Of a DNA stretch of 64,000 nt, positions 45,947-58,311 are shown in pieces. A program made the translations under genes and the position numbers. The first letter of the stretch is position 1; every line of letters begins with the position of its first letter. A model generated the notes under the pieces. The model ran no database searches. It was not told where the DNA came from and worked only from the letters and a program-made list of their open reading frames with translations. The DNA comes from Arthrobotrys musiformis (lineage: Eukaryota > Ascomycota > Orbiliomycetes > Orbiliales > Orbiliaceae). The DNA is taken from NCBI GenBank assembly GCA_036971715.1, contig JAVHJL010000003.1:1178001-1242000 (forward strand), given 5' to 3'.

Positions 45947-48900
45947 ACGCTATATGTGCTATATCGACGGTTCTCCCACCTGTTGCAGCATCCGACAACT
46001 GCGGAATAACAACTCAGCTTCGAAAGAACCTAAAAGCACCCGAATTATCCTTTTTTTGATTTGTTTCCCTGCGCATTCCTCTTTTGAGGAATTTGCATAT
46101 CTAATTTCTTACGAAAAACTTTTTTTATACCTCTTTTCATGACCGTCATCTTGGGCCTGGTTCTTTTTTTTCCTTTTTCCTTTTTTATCGGTCTCCGTCT
46201 ATCTTTCAAATAAGGCAACCCTCTGGAGCCTGGGTTGCCGCAATAGCTCTTACGACAAAATATCTTTTATCCTGTATCATGCTGGCGTATGTACATTCAT
46301 ATCTTTCTTCACATATATCAATAGCTTCTTACGTCATTTCCTTTTTCCCCCATCCCCTTTATTCACGTACCTGGCGGGTTTATCACTTAGTTTTATTGCG
46401 ACTTTTCATGTACATACTTCCTCCCCTAAATTGTCCATCCCTCCAACTATAACCGTCAAACTAAAGTCGTCTTTTTTACTGAGCTCATTTTACCCCAAAT
46501 ATCTTTCCTTTGCTTCCTTTTGTCTGGCTCCTTTGTTTTTTCTTATATACGCTGTCCTTTCCTCCCCTTTCGTTTGTTAGGTTATCAATATTGAAGTAAT
46601 CTGGAGTTATCATTACTATTTGTTTCAAGTTTTGGATTTATTTCACCCCTCCCGCCATTCCTTTGGGTCACTTAGTGGTTATTGGTAGTAGTTTGGAAAT
46701 AAAGTAACGTTGCCCGCTCATTATCATTTTTCACTGGTATTATAACTTGACGTAACTGTCATCGCATGATGCACGTTATCGTAAGCTGTGCATTTAGACC
46801 CCAGGATATTTCGTGCAGTGTTCACATGATAATATATTGGTTTTTTGATTACAGTGCTCCGACGTACAGCTCTAGCAGCTCAACTTACCTAGCTCTCAAG
46901 AACGAAAGGGAAAAAAAAAAAACCCCTAGCACATGAGAGCTCCAAGCTCCCCACTTGGAAAAACCACCTTCTAGCTCGGTTTTTTGGACCTTCCTTAGGA
47001 GAATTCGGAAGAAAGCCCTCATTTATTTTTTCCCCGGGTTTCTCGTAACGAAGGTACTCGAGTTAGCAGTGGATGTGGGCGTTTTTGGTCTTGTGTGCAT
47101 AATCTGAAGCATCCGAAGGCGCTTATTTTAGCGCTTGAGCTAGAACATCGACCCAGGTCGTCGGGATTTCCTTGGGTGCGCTTTTTTCTTGGTATTGGTT
47201 TTTTTGGTAAGTTCTAACGAGGCTTTTTTGATTTATTCTTGGTCGGCATTTGCCTTCGGAGGGATGTTAAATGTCGATTCTTGAATTCATTGAGGTTTGC
47301 TTGTTATGCGGATTTTCAAAGTATAAATTTGTGGAGTTGAGCCTCGTGGAGGCTGAAGACTAGCGGCTATGGATTCACGAAGGCTCTTCGCCAGCGAGGC
47401 TAAAGATGGGGATCAAACCAAAATCACCTTATTAATTTGTAATTTTTTGACGCGTGCTAGGTTTTAGAACCTTAATTTTGAGGAGGCTGGTGACTGAGAC
47501 AAGTGTTTGGAAGGTAGTTAGTCGTGACATGGGAGCTTGAGGCGTGGAAGTTTAGTGAATCAAAGCTTGTTTTAGAGGTGATATATTCGAGTAAAAATAC
47601 AAGACTTATTGCTTGCTAACAATTCTTATAACAGAACAGTACAGGGTGGGGAGCCCTGCGCCCCCCTCCGTCTCATACGACATTTGGTTATTCAGTTAAT
47701 GCTCTTTTCTTGAGGAGCGCTAGTGGGGTTTCAGAATATATGAGGTGCTTCTTTGCGTCATATAGGTACGTTCGTGGGACGGTTTACGATCGAATGCCTG
47801 GTCTGTGCTTGATTGATACATGTTGACCTGTGGTACCGTGCGGTTTCAGCACGGCTTTGGTCAAATATATAAAGAAAGACGTGTAATCCGTAACATAATG
47901 GCATTGAAAAAAAAAAACTGGAGGTTGTTTATATCATACACTACTTCTAACGGTATTTGTAATAAATAGGGAGTTGAAGTGCGGCACTTTTGGATATTAC
48001 GAAGGTCGAAGGGATTGTGAGGTTGTGCTCGTTTCGATTTCTGGGGCGGGGTGAACCTTTCATGCACGTACGTTTGGCACCCGCTCGTTCTTAGGCTACC
48101 TACATGGCTAGTGGCACTGTGCTTACGCCGCGCGATGTATGGCTAATAGGGCTTTGATATACGGGTACTCAGATGCATAGAGAGAGTTTATGTCTTGACC
48201 TATCGTTGATTTGTAACAAATTATTTTGAGCAGGGCATTTTTTTGGGTAGAGTCACAGTTGCGCAGTTACATTAGCCATCTAATTTACTGGAAAACTCAT
48301 ATAAGTGGCACAAGGCTAGAGATAAGAGTTAATGGAGTTACGTGAGTGTAGTCCTTATGACGTCTGGGCACGAGACCAGGCACAGCTAAATTACGCGAAC
48401 AGCCATGCATGCAATCAGTCACCAAGGCCGGTAGCTTTAGCCTCGAGTCCAGCCAGACTAGCGTCGTAGCTTGGCCCCTGTCGACTTAAAAACATTAGGA
48501 ATATATTACACAGTTTGTAACTAGAGCTTAGGCGTGGTATTCCGCATACCGTGGCGCCACTGATATATAGTGCCTGTTGTGATTTGCAGTGCCTGATCTT
48601 AAGCTTTTCCAACAGGCAATCATATATGCAGTGGTATTTTAAATCTATGACTTGATTAGCAAAGCCCCAGAGAATAGTTTGCTTTACACAAAGCTAGAAG
48701 CTGTAATATGAGTCTGTGGGATCACACGTAGCGAGATTAAATATTCCAACAGGCAAAGCCGAGAAATTGATTGTGCGTGCGAGTTAAAATTTTCTAATAA
48801 CGTCGTACGGTGCCCAGTCGTGGTAGCATTCGCATACCCCGTGTACATGTATTGCTACAAAAAGTATTATAATGCATAGATGACTGATCTGCGGTATAGC

Positions 48901-51645
48901 CATTGGCTCAGCAGATGGAGGGCTCCGGTGTATTCGCCGGGGACAGAGGATCCAGAAGGTTTCGAAATTTCTTCGCGGTCTGCATGGAAACCTTTTCCAG
49001 AAAATTTCTTTAAACATTAGCCAGAATTCAGACAGAATTTAGTGAAAGGAATCTCACTAGCCTGAAATTTTGTATTTTCACCCGTGGGCCGCACAAGTGG
49101 TATCGCAGGACTAGAGGAGTCTGAGCGAGATTCAAATGCTGATATACTTATGCATCGGAATACAAAGCCGTCATAGAGGTCCTAGCGTTCCTTTACCACG
49201 TGTGTACTGAGATCAACCAGGACTGAACGTGAAAAGAGAGTGGGTTATAACGTTACTCAATTGCAAAGGCGTATTATGGTGAATCTTGCTGATTAATTGA
49301 TTCAACCGGACATACGCTCCAACACCAGGTCTTCTCGTACAATTGTCATGGCTGCGGAGTAAGGATAGTTGAGTTAACATGGTTGCTTTAGTTGATACTG
49401 GACTAGATGCGAACCTGAATACACACCTTTTACTTGAGTTCAAGGGATCACACGCTAATACGTACGATCCTTCTAGCTTTATAGACGTATGTAGTATACT
49501 ATAGTACTTACATACCGTTTCGGCGTGATACTTTCTCAGGTTCTTTAACCATTAACGATATGAAGATATTAATATATGCCCATGTGTGAATATCGACATC
49601 ACCAGTGCATTCATACATTCTTTTATATTATCAACCCCCTTGGTACGCGTACACGTAGCTAATGCACCAGTATAATACCGGCTTTCGAATTATTTCCGGT
49701 CTTTGAATTTGTGGTCCCTTCTTCTAGATTTATTGATCCAATATATTAAACCACCAGCTCTAAGGATGGTCTCATAATACTATTCTCATTTTTGTAATCT
49801 GCAATAGTGGAATGTTTCTACAACATTCTTCAATTGGACTTTGTTGTATTTTTTTATTCATGCAGAGCAACACGGCTGATATGGGGCGTGGGGATTGGGT
49901 AGCGCTATGGCTTTAGCAATTGTCGATGGCTAGTGTACGAAAAGGGTTGCAATTGCTTATACAATCGTGTAGTTCCATCAATTCGAGGGGTTCGGGAGGA
50001 AAAGGCAGATTTGGAAATACAGGTATCTTAGGAATGTATCTTTGTCTACTTAGTCTTAATTACCAAACCAGCTGGAAAAAGGTTACTCTACGAGCCATTT
50101 TGGAATCGAATCAATCCTGGTCCACCATAAAACAATAAAAGTACCTCCTCCACATTTCAATATAAAAAGCTGAACCTAGCTATGTAACAAGAGCAACGAA
50201 AGTTTTAAATAAAGTTTTTTTTTGTCAGATCGGGTGGCGTGTTCGGGATTTCATTCTCTAGCTCTGCTAACTAGCCCGAATCCACTTCATTCTGCAGAAT
50301 CTACGGGTCTACCATGCATGGTCATGACTTGCAGGCGTCTGGACTAGTTGTACCCATGGGCCCCTTGTTCATGTCAAAGATATATATTTGGCCTTTAAAC
50401 ATTCGTACCCCGCTTTGTTAACGGTACGTGGAGTTGGGATCGTACTCTTCAAGTCAATGTGAATGCTCGTACAAAAAATTATATATATTATAACAATACG
50501 TCTAGAGAAGAATCGTCGATGTTGTTCGAGGGAAGATACAAGGAAACCCGAAGTAAAGGGAAGAAAAGGGTCCACACTACCCCTCAAAAAGGGTCTGAAT
50601 TTTCACATGCACAAACATGGTTGCTGGATAAGGCGAGAAAGGGTACTTTCATCATGGGAATGAACTATTACTTCTAATTCTGCATAAAAGACAGCTAGCC
50701 TACTAGTACCAATACATAAATAACCCCCCCAATGCAATAATTTCATCTTCATCCTAAAAAAAAAACCCTTTGTTTTCTATTTGATTCTTTAAAAAGGGAA
50801 GCTGCCTACCCCATTCTCATTCCTCCGTCCTCAATGCATAAAGCTTGGATCGATATAATAGGAATAACGTAAAAAAGGAAGTTAAAAAAAAAAAAAGGAA
50901 GTAGAAAGCACACAACACCGATTTGATAATTTCTTTCGATCAGATGCTACCTCCCGTTCTATCAAGGTATGGGGAAAAAAAGGGGGATTTCTTTTTTGGG
51001 GTTGAGATTATGGAAGAGGGAAAAAAAAGATATAAAGAGTCGGGAGACCACTACCCCTTTTAAGTTGTGCAAAACAATTGATAACAAGCCACCCACTGAG
51101 ACCAAAGGAAATATAGGCAAAAAGAAGAAGAAAAACCCAAGGATAAGAAAGCGGGGGGTTGAGATATATATACCATCGGAGAGGGGAATGGAGAGAGGGG
51201 GGAGGAGAGGAAGTAAGGGTATAGATTGAAAAGAGTAGGAGCTTGTCCAAGTTTTGTTTTACAATAATGTATGTTCCCAAAAAAAAAAGTGGAGAGACCT
51301 AACCCCAATGATAGGGTAAGGCGAAAAAAAAAAGGATATGACCAAGAAAGAAACAAAATCCAATGGACTCAATTTCAAGGAAAAGCAGGAAAGTAAGAGA
51401 GAAAAAACTGGACCCAAACTTGTCTTCTTTTTTGCACAAATATTTTTAAAGACTTTGTGGTTTTATTGCTGGCAATCTCTCGCGCGGGGTCGAGCTTGGT
51501 TGGATTGTCTGAGCTAATGTGGGGTATGGGGTATCCTATTTGGGTTTAGAATAAACCGTCCCAGGTAAAAATAAAAAACGACAGCAAAACAAGACTCGCT
51601 AATATATCACAACGGTTAAGTTCGACAGGGAGGACTTTGATAAAG
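45947..51645. other. 5.7-kb gene desert between two convergent genes
   Basis: The two flanking 3' ends point into this region. It is T-rich near 45947-47300, then AT-rich with frequent stops. Open frames are under 90 codons and none forms a plausible spliced gene. I see no terminal inverted repeats, LTRs or transposase remnants by eye, and no convincing tRNA. A 19-nt perfect hairpin (CCGTGC stem) lies at about 47834-47852. Confidence 0.5.
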
Positions 51646-53832
51646 CTACGAAGCTGATTGGTTTATTGGTGTCGGTGGTTGGGGAGCGGCAGGCGTACTC
51701 GGTGTTATATTGCCATTCGCTGGTGAATTTATAGATTGTGCTAAAAGTTCATGCCGTCGTTGCGGCATTACCTGTTGTAAGAAGAGGTTTGCGGAAAACA
51801 GAAGGGCCCTTTAAAAGAGTGTTAGCATCAATATATCTTATGGAGAGAGGGGAAAGTCTTCGGAAACGTACTTCTCGCGGTTATATTTAGTTGATATAGG
51901 GAGACCCTCAAACTCTTCGTCAGAGTCGTCGTGGTCGAAAGCAAATCTATCAAGTATTCTTTCGTCGATTTGCTCACGATCCTTATCGCTGAGCTTTTTA
52001 CCACGACGATCGATGAAGATACGGTGGCCGCGCGAAGAACGCATCCGGAATCGCATAGGGTCACCATCTTCCTCCTCCTCTCGCTTTCTCTTAGTCTGCG
52101 AAGGAGCGGAAGTCTGGAAAGTGATTCTGGGCTGCAATGGTCCTGCTGAACGCGGATTGGGTGATGATGGTGAAAGTGAGGGAGATGCGGAAGGTGGAGG
52201 ACTGAGAAGTTGCCGAGCAAAGTATGTGTCGACCTGTCGGAATGGTGGGGGTGTGTCTGGAGGTGGCGTGACGGGAGGCTTCTGGAACGCGACAACTGTC
52301 TGGTCGTTCCACCCTGCATTGTTGAACTGTCGCTCCTTCCGCTTAGCGGCAACAATTTGGTCAATGTTCTGGACCCTAAGTTTATGAAGGTCCTCGAGTT
52401 GAACCAAATCGGCTTCAGGAGGCTTGAAGTCATGTCTGGGTGGAGGCTTGGGCGCTGGTGCTGGTGGTTGCTCAACAACACGCTTGCGGGGCTAAGGAAA
52501 GGTTAGTATTATGAGTAGATCAAGTAGGAAGATTAAAGAGCATACCTTGTTGACAAGATCATCATCATTGTCCTGGATGTTAAAGTCTCTCTTGTATTTC
52601 TTGACCTTAAATCGGAACGTGTAGACCTTGGCTTCCCAGGCTTGGTTGTCCTTCTTGTTATCCTCTCGTAACTGCACACATCTGGCTAACGAGCGAACCC
52701 TCTCCATATCAAGTCTCAAGCGTTTAAGCTTGTCAATGCTCTGAGCGTCTGTCCGTCTTGTCTTACGGGCGGGTCGATGCTCTCTCCTTCTGAAACAGAC
52801 GTATGGGTCGCCATCATCTTTGTCAATCTGGCCTTGTTCGAACTTCAGAATTGGCATTAACGGCTTCCCCTTGCGCTTCGTCCTTCTTTGTTCCCACCAG
52901 GCGTATAAATCCTTAGCGTGGGTCTTTTCTCCGAGTTTCGAGTCGTTCTCGAACGCAGCCTCTTCCATTTCCTCATAGCTCATCAAGTGGATGGGAAGAT
53001 TCTCATCTTCACTCAGGCCTAAGAAGGGCTGCTTGAGGGCAGTGAGGGTTTCGTATTCACTGAGGGCCTCTTCGAAAGCATCCTCGGAACACTGCGTGCC
53101 CTGGGACTTCTTGGAATTGAATTGTGTGAGATACTCGTCATCTTCTTCATCTATACAGTATAAATTGCCACTGGTGTCCTCGACGGTTGAGGAGAATCGT
53201 ATATAGGAATGCGGGTGAGAGTAGACCTTTCGATAAAGGTTATCATAGTTTGGGATGACTTTTGATGCGTCCGGGGTGGGGATGAAAGCTGCTTTGACCT
53301 TTGTGCCGAGGGCAGCGGCATTTGCAGCAGATATAGCGGCTTGTAAGTGGTGTTCCTAGAAATGGAGCAATTGTAATTAGTCTATTGTGAACTTTTTATG
53401 TGTTGAAGACTTCCAATTGAATGTGTTGACAGTGAATTGAAGTGTTGCATATGTTGTGTTGTGTTGTGTTGTGTTGTATTGGTGCTGTGATGTGTTGGGT
53501 TTGCAGACTGAAAACTTCCCATTACAGGAAAGCGCAAAATTTTCATGTCGTGTTTGATTTTGGTAGAGAGGAGTCATAGGGAAAAGGGGGCAAGGGATAG
53601 GGGGGCCTCTCGGAGGAGACGACAAGATGTCGGAATTGACCTCACGAGAAGTTGTATAAAAAAATCAGGAAAAATCGCAAAGACTTACGATTTCTTCGGT
53701 GCGTTCTACACCTGATTCTATTGTCGCGATGTGTCTTGTATCGTCATCGGTGACATCTATTTGGCTGTCATCGATGACTTGAAGAGCAGCCTTTGTTGAC
53801 AGCTTACGCTGCCGGAAGCGAGTAGCGGTCAT
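51646..53832 (-). CDS. EPL1: Epl1, Enhancer-of-polycomb-like NuA4 subunit
   Basis: Epl1 is the scaffold of Piccolo NuA4, joining the histone acetyltransferase Esa1 with Yng2 and Eaf6 for H4/H2A acetylation. Exons are 53832-53689, 53355-52546, 52491-51872 and 51808-51646 (578 aa). The N-terminal start MTATRFRQRKLSTKAALQV is typical. The EPcA domain continues through YIRFSSTVEDTSGNLYCIDE and ends with MPILKFEQ and DPYVCFRRREHRPARKTRRT (about residues 231-250), the most conserved block. The rest is Pro-rich with basic (QTKRKREEEEDG) and DRRGKK segments. The last exon has MPQRRHELLAQSI. Intron 1 is 333 nt and carries TGTTG repeats. It is divergent from PNP across 2.4 kb. Confidence 0.93.
53452..53478 (-). 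repeat. TGTTG-type tandem repeat in Epl1 intron 1
   Basis: About five copies of a TGTTG/GTTGT pentamer occur in the first intron of Epl1. It is a simple repeat. Confidence 0.7.
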
Positions 53833-54564
53833 GTTTGGCGAGCGTTCGGAGGTTTAGAGGCAGATAAAACGACGAAACCCCGTCCAAAAAGTACGGGAAA
53901 AAGACGACCATGGAGCGGAGGTTTACAAGATTCTCATGCTGTGATTTTTTTGATGGATTTCGTGGTTTTAAATGGCGATATTGATGGGTAAAGTATCAGG
54001 CGTCGTGCGGGGAAGTGGTGGTCCGCCCCTACTGTTCGGTGTTCTTTGTATGGCTCTCACTGGCAAACTGCCTTTTTTTTGCTCTTGTTGGGCTTTGCTT
54101 TGCTTTGCACCTGCACGGCTTTCCTTTTTTTTTTGGCCTGGTTCGCTCCCCTTCTTTCTTTCCGTTCTTTCTTGCTTTAGTTTGCTTTGCTTGGAGGGAC
54201 TAATTTGGGCTGCCGTTTGATGGGGAATAAAAACACAAAACCCCTCCTGTCTTTGCCTGTGTTGCCCCCAATTTGGCCGCGTTGTTAGTGCCAACCTGCG
54301 TTTGGGGCAGCGTATTTTTGGTCCCGGCCCAACTCCACAGTGGTCAGTTGCTAACCCGACCAGACCCAGACCCGGACCCAAGCAAAAGGCAAAGCAGCTC
54401 GAGCAAAGGAATGTGCACACCCTTTCACACCCACTCACACCCGCGCTTGCACTCACTCTCCCAACTGACACCCCGTCTGCCTGCCTTTGCCTGCCTGCAG
54501 TGTCCGTTGCTTGCCCAGGATGATGGCAGATGTTTGCATCCATCCAAACCCTCCCAGGATGGGC

Positions 54565-54568
<4 letters not shown>

Positions 54569-54599
<31 letters not shown>
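54569..54599 (+). repeat. Poly-T tract (31 nt)
   Basis: The longest homopolymer in the window, in the Epl1/PNP intergenic region. It is prone to length error. Confidence 0.85.
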
Positions 54600-54600
<1 letters not shown>

Positions 54601-56115
54601 TTCCCTCTTTTTCTCCTCTCTTCGATTTCGCTCAGATTTAGCCATTCCCAGCGTAGTCTATTAGCCACACTATGCGTAGACTTGCTTCGTCCGTCGATAC
54701 CTGTCTGCATGATAATGACGAGAATAGCTGTCTATCACAGCGCCTGCATGGGACTAAAATAATAAACTCACTGTGTAAAGTACTCCGTCCATCGGTTCAA
54801 TTAGCTCAACATCTCGATCACACTCTCTTGGTCTCCTGCATTATCACACACAATTGCATTGTCATGGATTAGGGAACCACTCCACCCTCAAACTTTCGAT
54901 TGTGAGCTCAAAAAAAACTTGGTTGAACGAGTTTTCCGAGAAACCACTTCTCAGGATTTCGTATATATCGCCCTCTTGAAGGGGGGACAAAACGGTCGGG
55001 AACTTCTAGAAACCCGATCCTGGCTTCTCAAAAACCTGATGCGAATTCGTCACTGGAGAGCAGGATTTCCATGGATGTGCCCCTGCCTCGTAGGGTGTCA
55101 GGATCCTGGCCGAGAAACTAAAAAAAAAAATCGAACAAGATTTTTTTTGGTTAGCTTCTTCGCGACGGTTTCATTTGATTGGCCCGATGATCTTCCAGTT
55201 TACTTCCTCTATCGAAAAGAGTTGATAAGATCTCGATTTTGTTCGGGCTGCACAAAGACGACGCTAGCTTGGGTTACTTTCCCGTCAATAAGCGTTCTGC
55301 TGCGTGTGCTTCTGACCTCGAGTATCCCCGTCGATAGTTTGTCAACATGGTGACAACTGCCAACCTGCCAACCTGCATTGTTAGATATCTTGAGCCTGCA
55401 ATCAAACGTGACCCGAAATTACATACACCCAATTTTTTTTTCTCTCTTGAGAATTCAAATGATATCCTCTTCATTTTGGGATGTTGGAAAAAAAAAAAAC
55501 TTACCATCCTTGCTTTGTTCAACCAACAAAATCTGAGACCGAGTAACGTGACCATGTATCGTCTAATTCCAGCATCCGAAATGAGATGCATAACCGAGAC
55601 ACCTGTGCAGGCGCCGCCATAGAACACCGTTCTTTTGTTCTCGGGCCCGTCTAGAAGAACCGTTAAGGCGGTGCAAAATTCATGCAAGATAGGTAACTGA
55701 ATCAACTGAATCGAGCAGGCGGTCAAAATCGATCGGACCCTGCCGATGGGCTCTCTCCCGCGTGTTCCGAGGCTCTTGGAGCAAAAGAACCACAAGAAAA
55801 AAAACCTTATAACTTAGTACTCGGAATTTGCTGAAGAACCGCAATAGCCAGCATTTGATAACAACAGAGCGAGAGTGAGAAATTCTTTGGAGGTTCCTTG
55901 AAAGCATTTTCGTAGACCTTGGAATTTCACCTGCAAGCAGCCTGGCATTTCAAAATCCAACACCGAAACCCAACCAAGAAGCGCGATCTTCGGTGTAACC
56001 CCACCTTTCCGGTCACGAAAACAACACCGCCGAATTAAAAGGCAGACCCCAGTTCGCCAGGAAGGAACAAAATCATACCACTGGTCGGAATCCCTTTAAG
56101 CTTATTTCAACCCAA

Positions 56116-56120
56116 CCAAT
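56116..56120 (+). promoter_or_regulatory. CCAAT box upstream of PNP
   Basis: CCAATCC lies 92 nt before the PNP ATG, in the usual range for the CCAAT-binding complex. This is a motif match only. Confidence 0.35.
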
Positions 56121-56211
56121 CCGAGAGATCCGTAGAGCGGGACGGGAAAGAAGTATTAAAAAAAGAAGAAAGCTAGCAAAAAGGGAAAAGGGAAAGAAAA
56201 AAAAAGGAAAT

Positions 56212-57673
56212 ATGACTTCGGCACCAAGCAACCTGTATGCGCAATGCCTGGAAACGGCAAATTTCATCCGAGATCGTGTTCCCGAGGAACTACGGACTCC
56301 TCAGGTTGGTGTCATCTGTGGTTCCGGCCTTGGTGGTCTGGCGGATACTGTCGAGGAAGGAGCCAGGGTCGACATTAGTTACTCTGATATTCCGAATTTC
56401 GCGCAGTCAACAGGTGTGTGAACCCTTTCAATGGAAATATTGAACCCACCCGAAGTTGATGTAGTAGTTCGGCTTGGGAGGAGATGATGAGAAAGTAAGA
56501 AGGTTGTTGTTGACTTGATGGTGGTGTTTAGTTCAGGGTCATGCTGGAAAATTAGTGTTTGGCTATCTCGGTGGAAGCAAGACACCCTCGGTTTTGATGG
56601 TCGGTAGAGTCCAGTAAGTCCACTTGCCCCCCTATCCCTGAGGATACCTATTTGGGACCGAAACTTCCTCTTCCAACGATATAGGGTGCTAAATTCATAT
56701 TAGTTTCTATGAGGGCCATAACATCGACAAAACCGCCTTCCCTGTCCGAGTATTGAAGCTCCTTGGTGTTAAGGTCGTGATTGGTAGGTTGAGTCCAGAT
56801 TTGAACATAACCTTATGAAAAGAAGGTAATTAGATTGCTAACCTTGGCTTGTCGATGAACAGTTACCAATGCAGCGGGTGGCCTCAACCCCGATTTCAGG
56901 GTCGGCGATATCTGTCTCTTAAATGATGTAAGTCCTAGGATACATATCGCCATACTATCTTACCATGAGACATATGTTAACCTGGAAGTTTAATAGCATA
57001 TCAACCTCCCTGGTCTGGCGGGTATCCACCCACTCCGTGGCCCCAATGCCGAGGAATTCGGCCCCCGATTCCCACCTCTTTCGGATGCCTATGATCTAGA
57101 GCTCCGAAGGTTCGCTCACATTGCATACAACAAGCTCGAGTTGTCGATTCCCACACGAAAGCTCCACGAAGGTGTCTATGCCTTCGTCAGTGGACCTAGG
57201 TATTTAAACGAGACCCCCTGGAAATCCTTTCTGAATAACGGCATTCTGACTTAGTCATTACCCAATTAGCTTCGAGACCCGTGCGGAATGCCGAATGCTC
57301 CGCACCATGGGCGCCGATGTTGTGGGCATGAGCACTGTCCCTGAGATTATTGTCGCCAGGCACGCGGGCATGAGGATCCTGGCCATGAGCCTTGTTACAA
57401 ACGAAGCTGTTTTGGAACCAGGTCCTCGAGGAGATGCCCCCATCGAAGGGGACGTCCAGGGTATCATGGAACTTGGTGCCGCGAACCACTTGGAAGTGTT
57501 GGAGGCAGGAAAGATGGCAGCGAATGATATGCAGGTTAGTTATATTCCCATTACCGGCTCTCTTTTGAATATTCTCCAAGCTAATGGTTTCGTAGAATTT
57601 GGTCCGATTGGTTGTCGATGAGCTCCCAAATATTGCCGAAAGGCGACCACTACCTGTCGAGGAACAGCAGTAG
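56212..57673 (+). CDS. PNP1: Purine nucleoside phosphorylase
   Basis: This enzyme splits inosine and guanosine with phosphate into base and ribose-1-phosphate in purine salvage. Exons are 56212-56413, 56532-56613, 56704-56783, 56863-56927, 56997-57199, 57270-57534 and 57596-57673 (324 aa). Trimeric-PNP residues are visible: VICGSGLGGLADTV with the phosphate-binding Ser (about residue 38), VQGHAGKLVFG, GRVHFYEGHN, TNAAGGLNPDFRVGDI, HINLPGLAG, GPSFETRAE with the base-contacting Glu, GADVVGMSTVPE and SLVTNEAV. Length and order agree with the family. The ATG at 56212 follows an A-rich leader. Confidence 0.96.
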
Positions 57674-58311
57674 GCGTCCCAAGGTTGTAATCTCTCATTG
57701 CAGTTTAGAACCTAGATGCATGTTGCGTTTCGTATCCTCCTAGCGTTTAGATTGATATATATACATAGGCAAGCTTATAATGCCCTTGCCCATGAATCTG
57801 CATGGTATCGATTTATAGAATTGCATTGCATTGAATTTTCATACGTGAGAAAGATATCGAGAGGTATTGCGGATCATCGTGTCAGTGACCGTTTTTAGCA
57901 CTGGGCTATCTGTGACTCTTCTCATTAAAAAATCTACGGTCATTTTAACATAGAAGTAAGCTAGCTGCAAGTCTAGCTATGCCTTCTAGGTTCAATATTA
58001 AACCCTTAACAAAGGCTTTCCGGTACCTAACAAGCAAAGTAGACACATACATAAATCGCGTTGAAGACGTCTTGAAGGCGGTCTTGTTGGACCGAAGATC
58101 AGTCAAAAAGCTTTGAACCGCAACTCGCAAAATCCAACCTTCCACAAATCAAACCAAACCACAAAACTCCCATGCATGACTAACCCTCTATGCATATAAC
58201 ATACCATCCACATCCCATCTTTGAAAACCACCCCCAGCCAGAACCACATAAATCCCCCCGATCCACTTTAAAACCCTAGATTTTCATAAAGGGATAAAAT
58301 ACAAAAAAAAG
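57674..58311. other. Intergenic between PNP and Kae1
   Basis: 638 nt in tandem orientation, with C/A-rich sequence just before Kae1. Nothing else is recognisable. Confidence 0.55.

Larger units (their letters stand above)
53833..56211. other. Divergent intergenic region between Epl1 and PNP
   Basis: 2.4 kb containing a run of 31 T (54569-54599) and several open frames up to 225 codons that are products of low-complexity sequence. A CCAAT box lies about 92 nt upstream of the PNP start. No gene is supported. Confidence 0.5.

Noticed and set aside
47834..47852. Perfect short hairpin with a 6-bp CCGTGC/GCACGG stem
   Set aside because: An isolated hairpin in a gene-free region with no cloverleaf or known RNA context. 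Such stems are common by chance.
53968..54645. Minus-strand open frame of 225 codons with a poly-lysine run
   Set aside because: The lysine run is the 31-nt poly-T tract read in reverse. The remainder is low complexity without family resemblance.
55274..55795. Minus-strand open frame of 173 codons between Epl1 and PNP
   Set aside because: No family resemblance; includes homopolymer-derived Phe and Lys runs.
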